From Lentisphaeria bacterium (GTDB lineage Bacteria > Verrucomicrobiota > Lentisphaeria > Oligosphaerales > Oligosphaeraceae), in contig JAEDNB010000120.1 in NCBI GenBank assembly GCA_016302725.1, positions 1-6,435 of the forward strand: 6,435 nucleotides of DNA, in the 5' to 3' direction. This document shows, piece by piece, positions 6,435-6,435 of the stretch. The position numbers were made by a program, and so were the translations under genes. The notes beneath the pieces are model-generated. The model ran no database searches. It saw only the letters and a program-made list of their open reading frames with translations, and was not told the origin of the DNA. The stretch's first letter is position 1; every line of letters begins with the position of its first letter.

Positions 6435-6435
6435 G

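Overview
This is a GC-rich bacterial window that looks like part of a carbohydrate-utilisation locus. It holds three complete protein genes, and a tail of a further gene probably enters at each edge. The gene types are an alpha-L-rhamnosidase-family hydrolase (GH78), a sugar-type repressor with a GntR DNA-binding head and a LacI-like sensor body, and an exported GH123/DUF4091 protein with a CBM9-like front domain. This mix is common in glycan-degrading members of the PVC group, Lentisphaerota in particular, but that placement is an inference from gene content and is not secure. The two hydrolase starts chosen here lack a clear Shine-Dalgarno sequence, which also fits such a lineage.

Layout, left to right. 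Bases 3-80 (+) read as the C-terminal tail of an upstream gene. It is followed 34 bases later by the GH78 gene (115-2508, +), which lacks a signal peptide and so should act in the cytoplasm. The GH78 gene converges on the regulator gene (2550-3626, -) across a 41-base gap with no convincing terminator. Upstream of the regulator is a 162-base intergenic region, the richest non-coding stretch here. Reading away from the regulator start, it has a 16-base dyad (candidate operator), an AT-rich dyad covering a -10-like box, two adjoining inverted repeats, and a strong GC hairpin just behind the stop of the next gene. The GH123-like gene (3789-6335, -) carries a clear signal peptide. Ten in-frame codons and a stop at the right edge (6402-6434, -) may be the end of the gene preceding it.

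How the parts may work together (inference): the exported GH123-like protein binds and trims a complex glycan outside the cytoplasm, smaller pieces are taken up, and the GH78 enzyme finishes rhamnosides or related sugars inside. The AraR-like regulator would sense a released sugar and control its own gene, and perhaps its neighbours. No transporter, sulfatase or sugar kinase is visible in the window, so the substrate cannot be named. I see no mobile element, RNA gene, CRISPR array or defence system, and nothing that demands a wholly new type of system. The most useful leads are the regulatory region at 3638-3778 and the uncharacterised specificity of the GH123-like protein.
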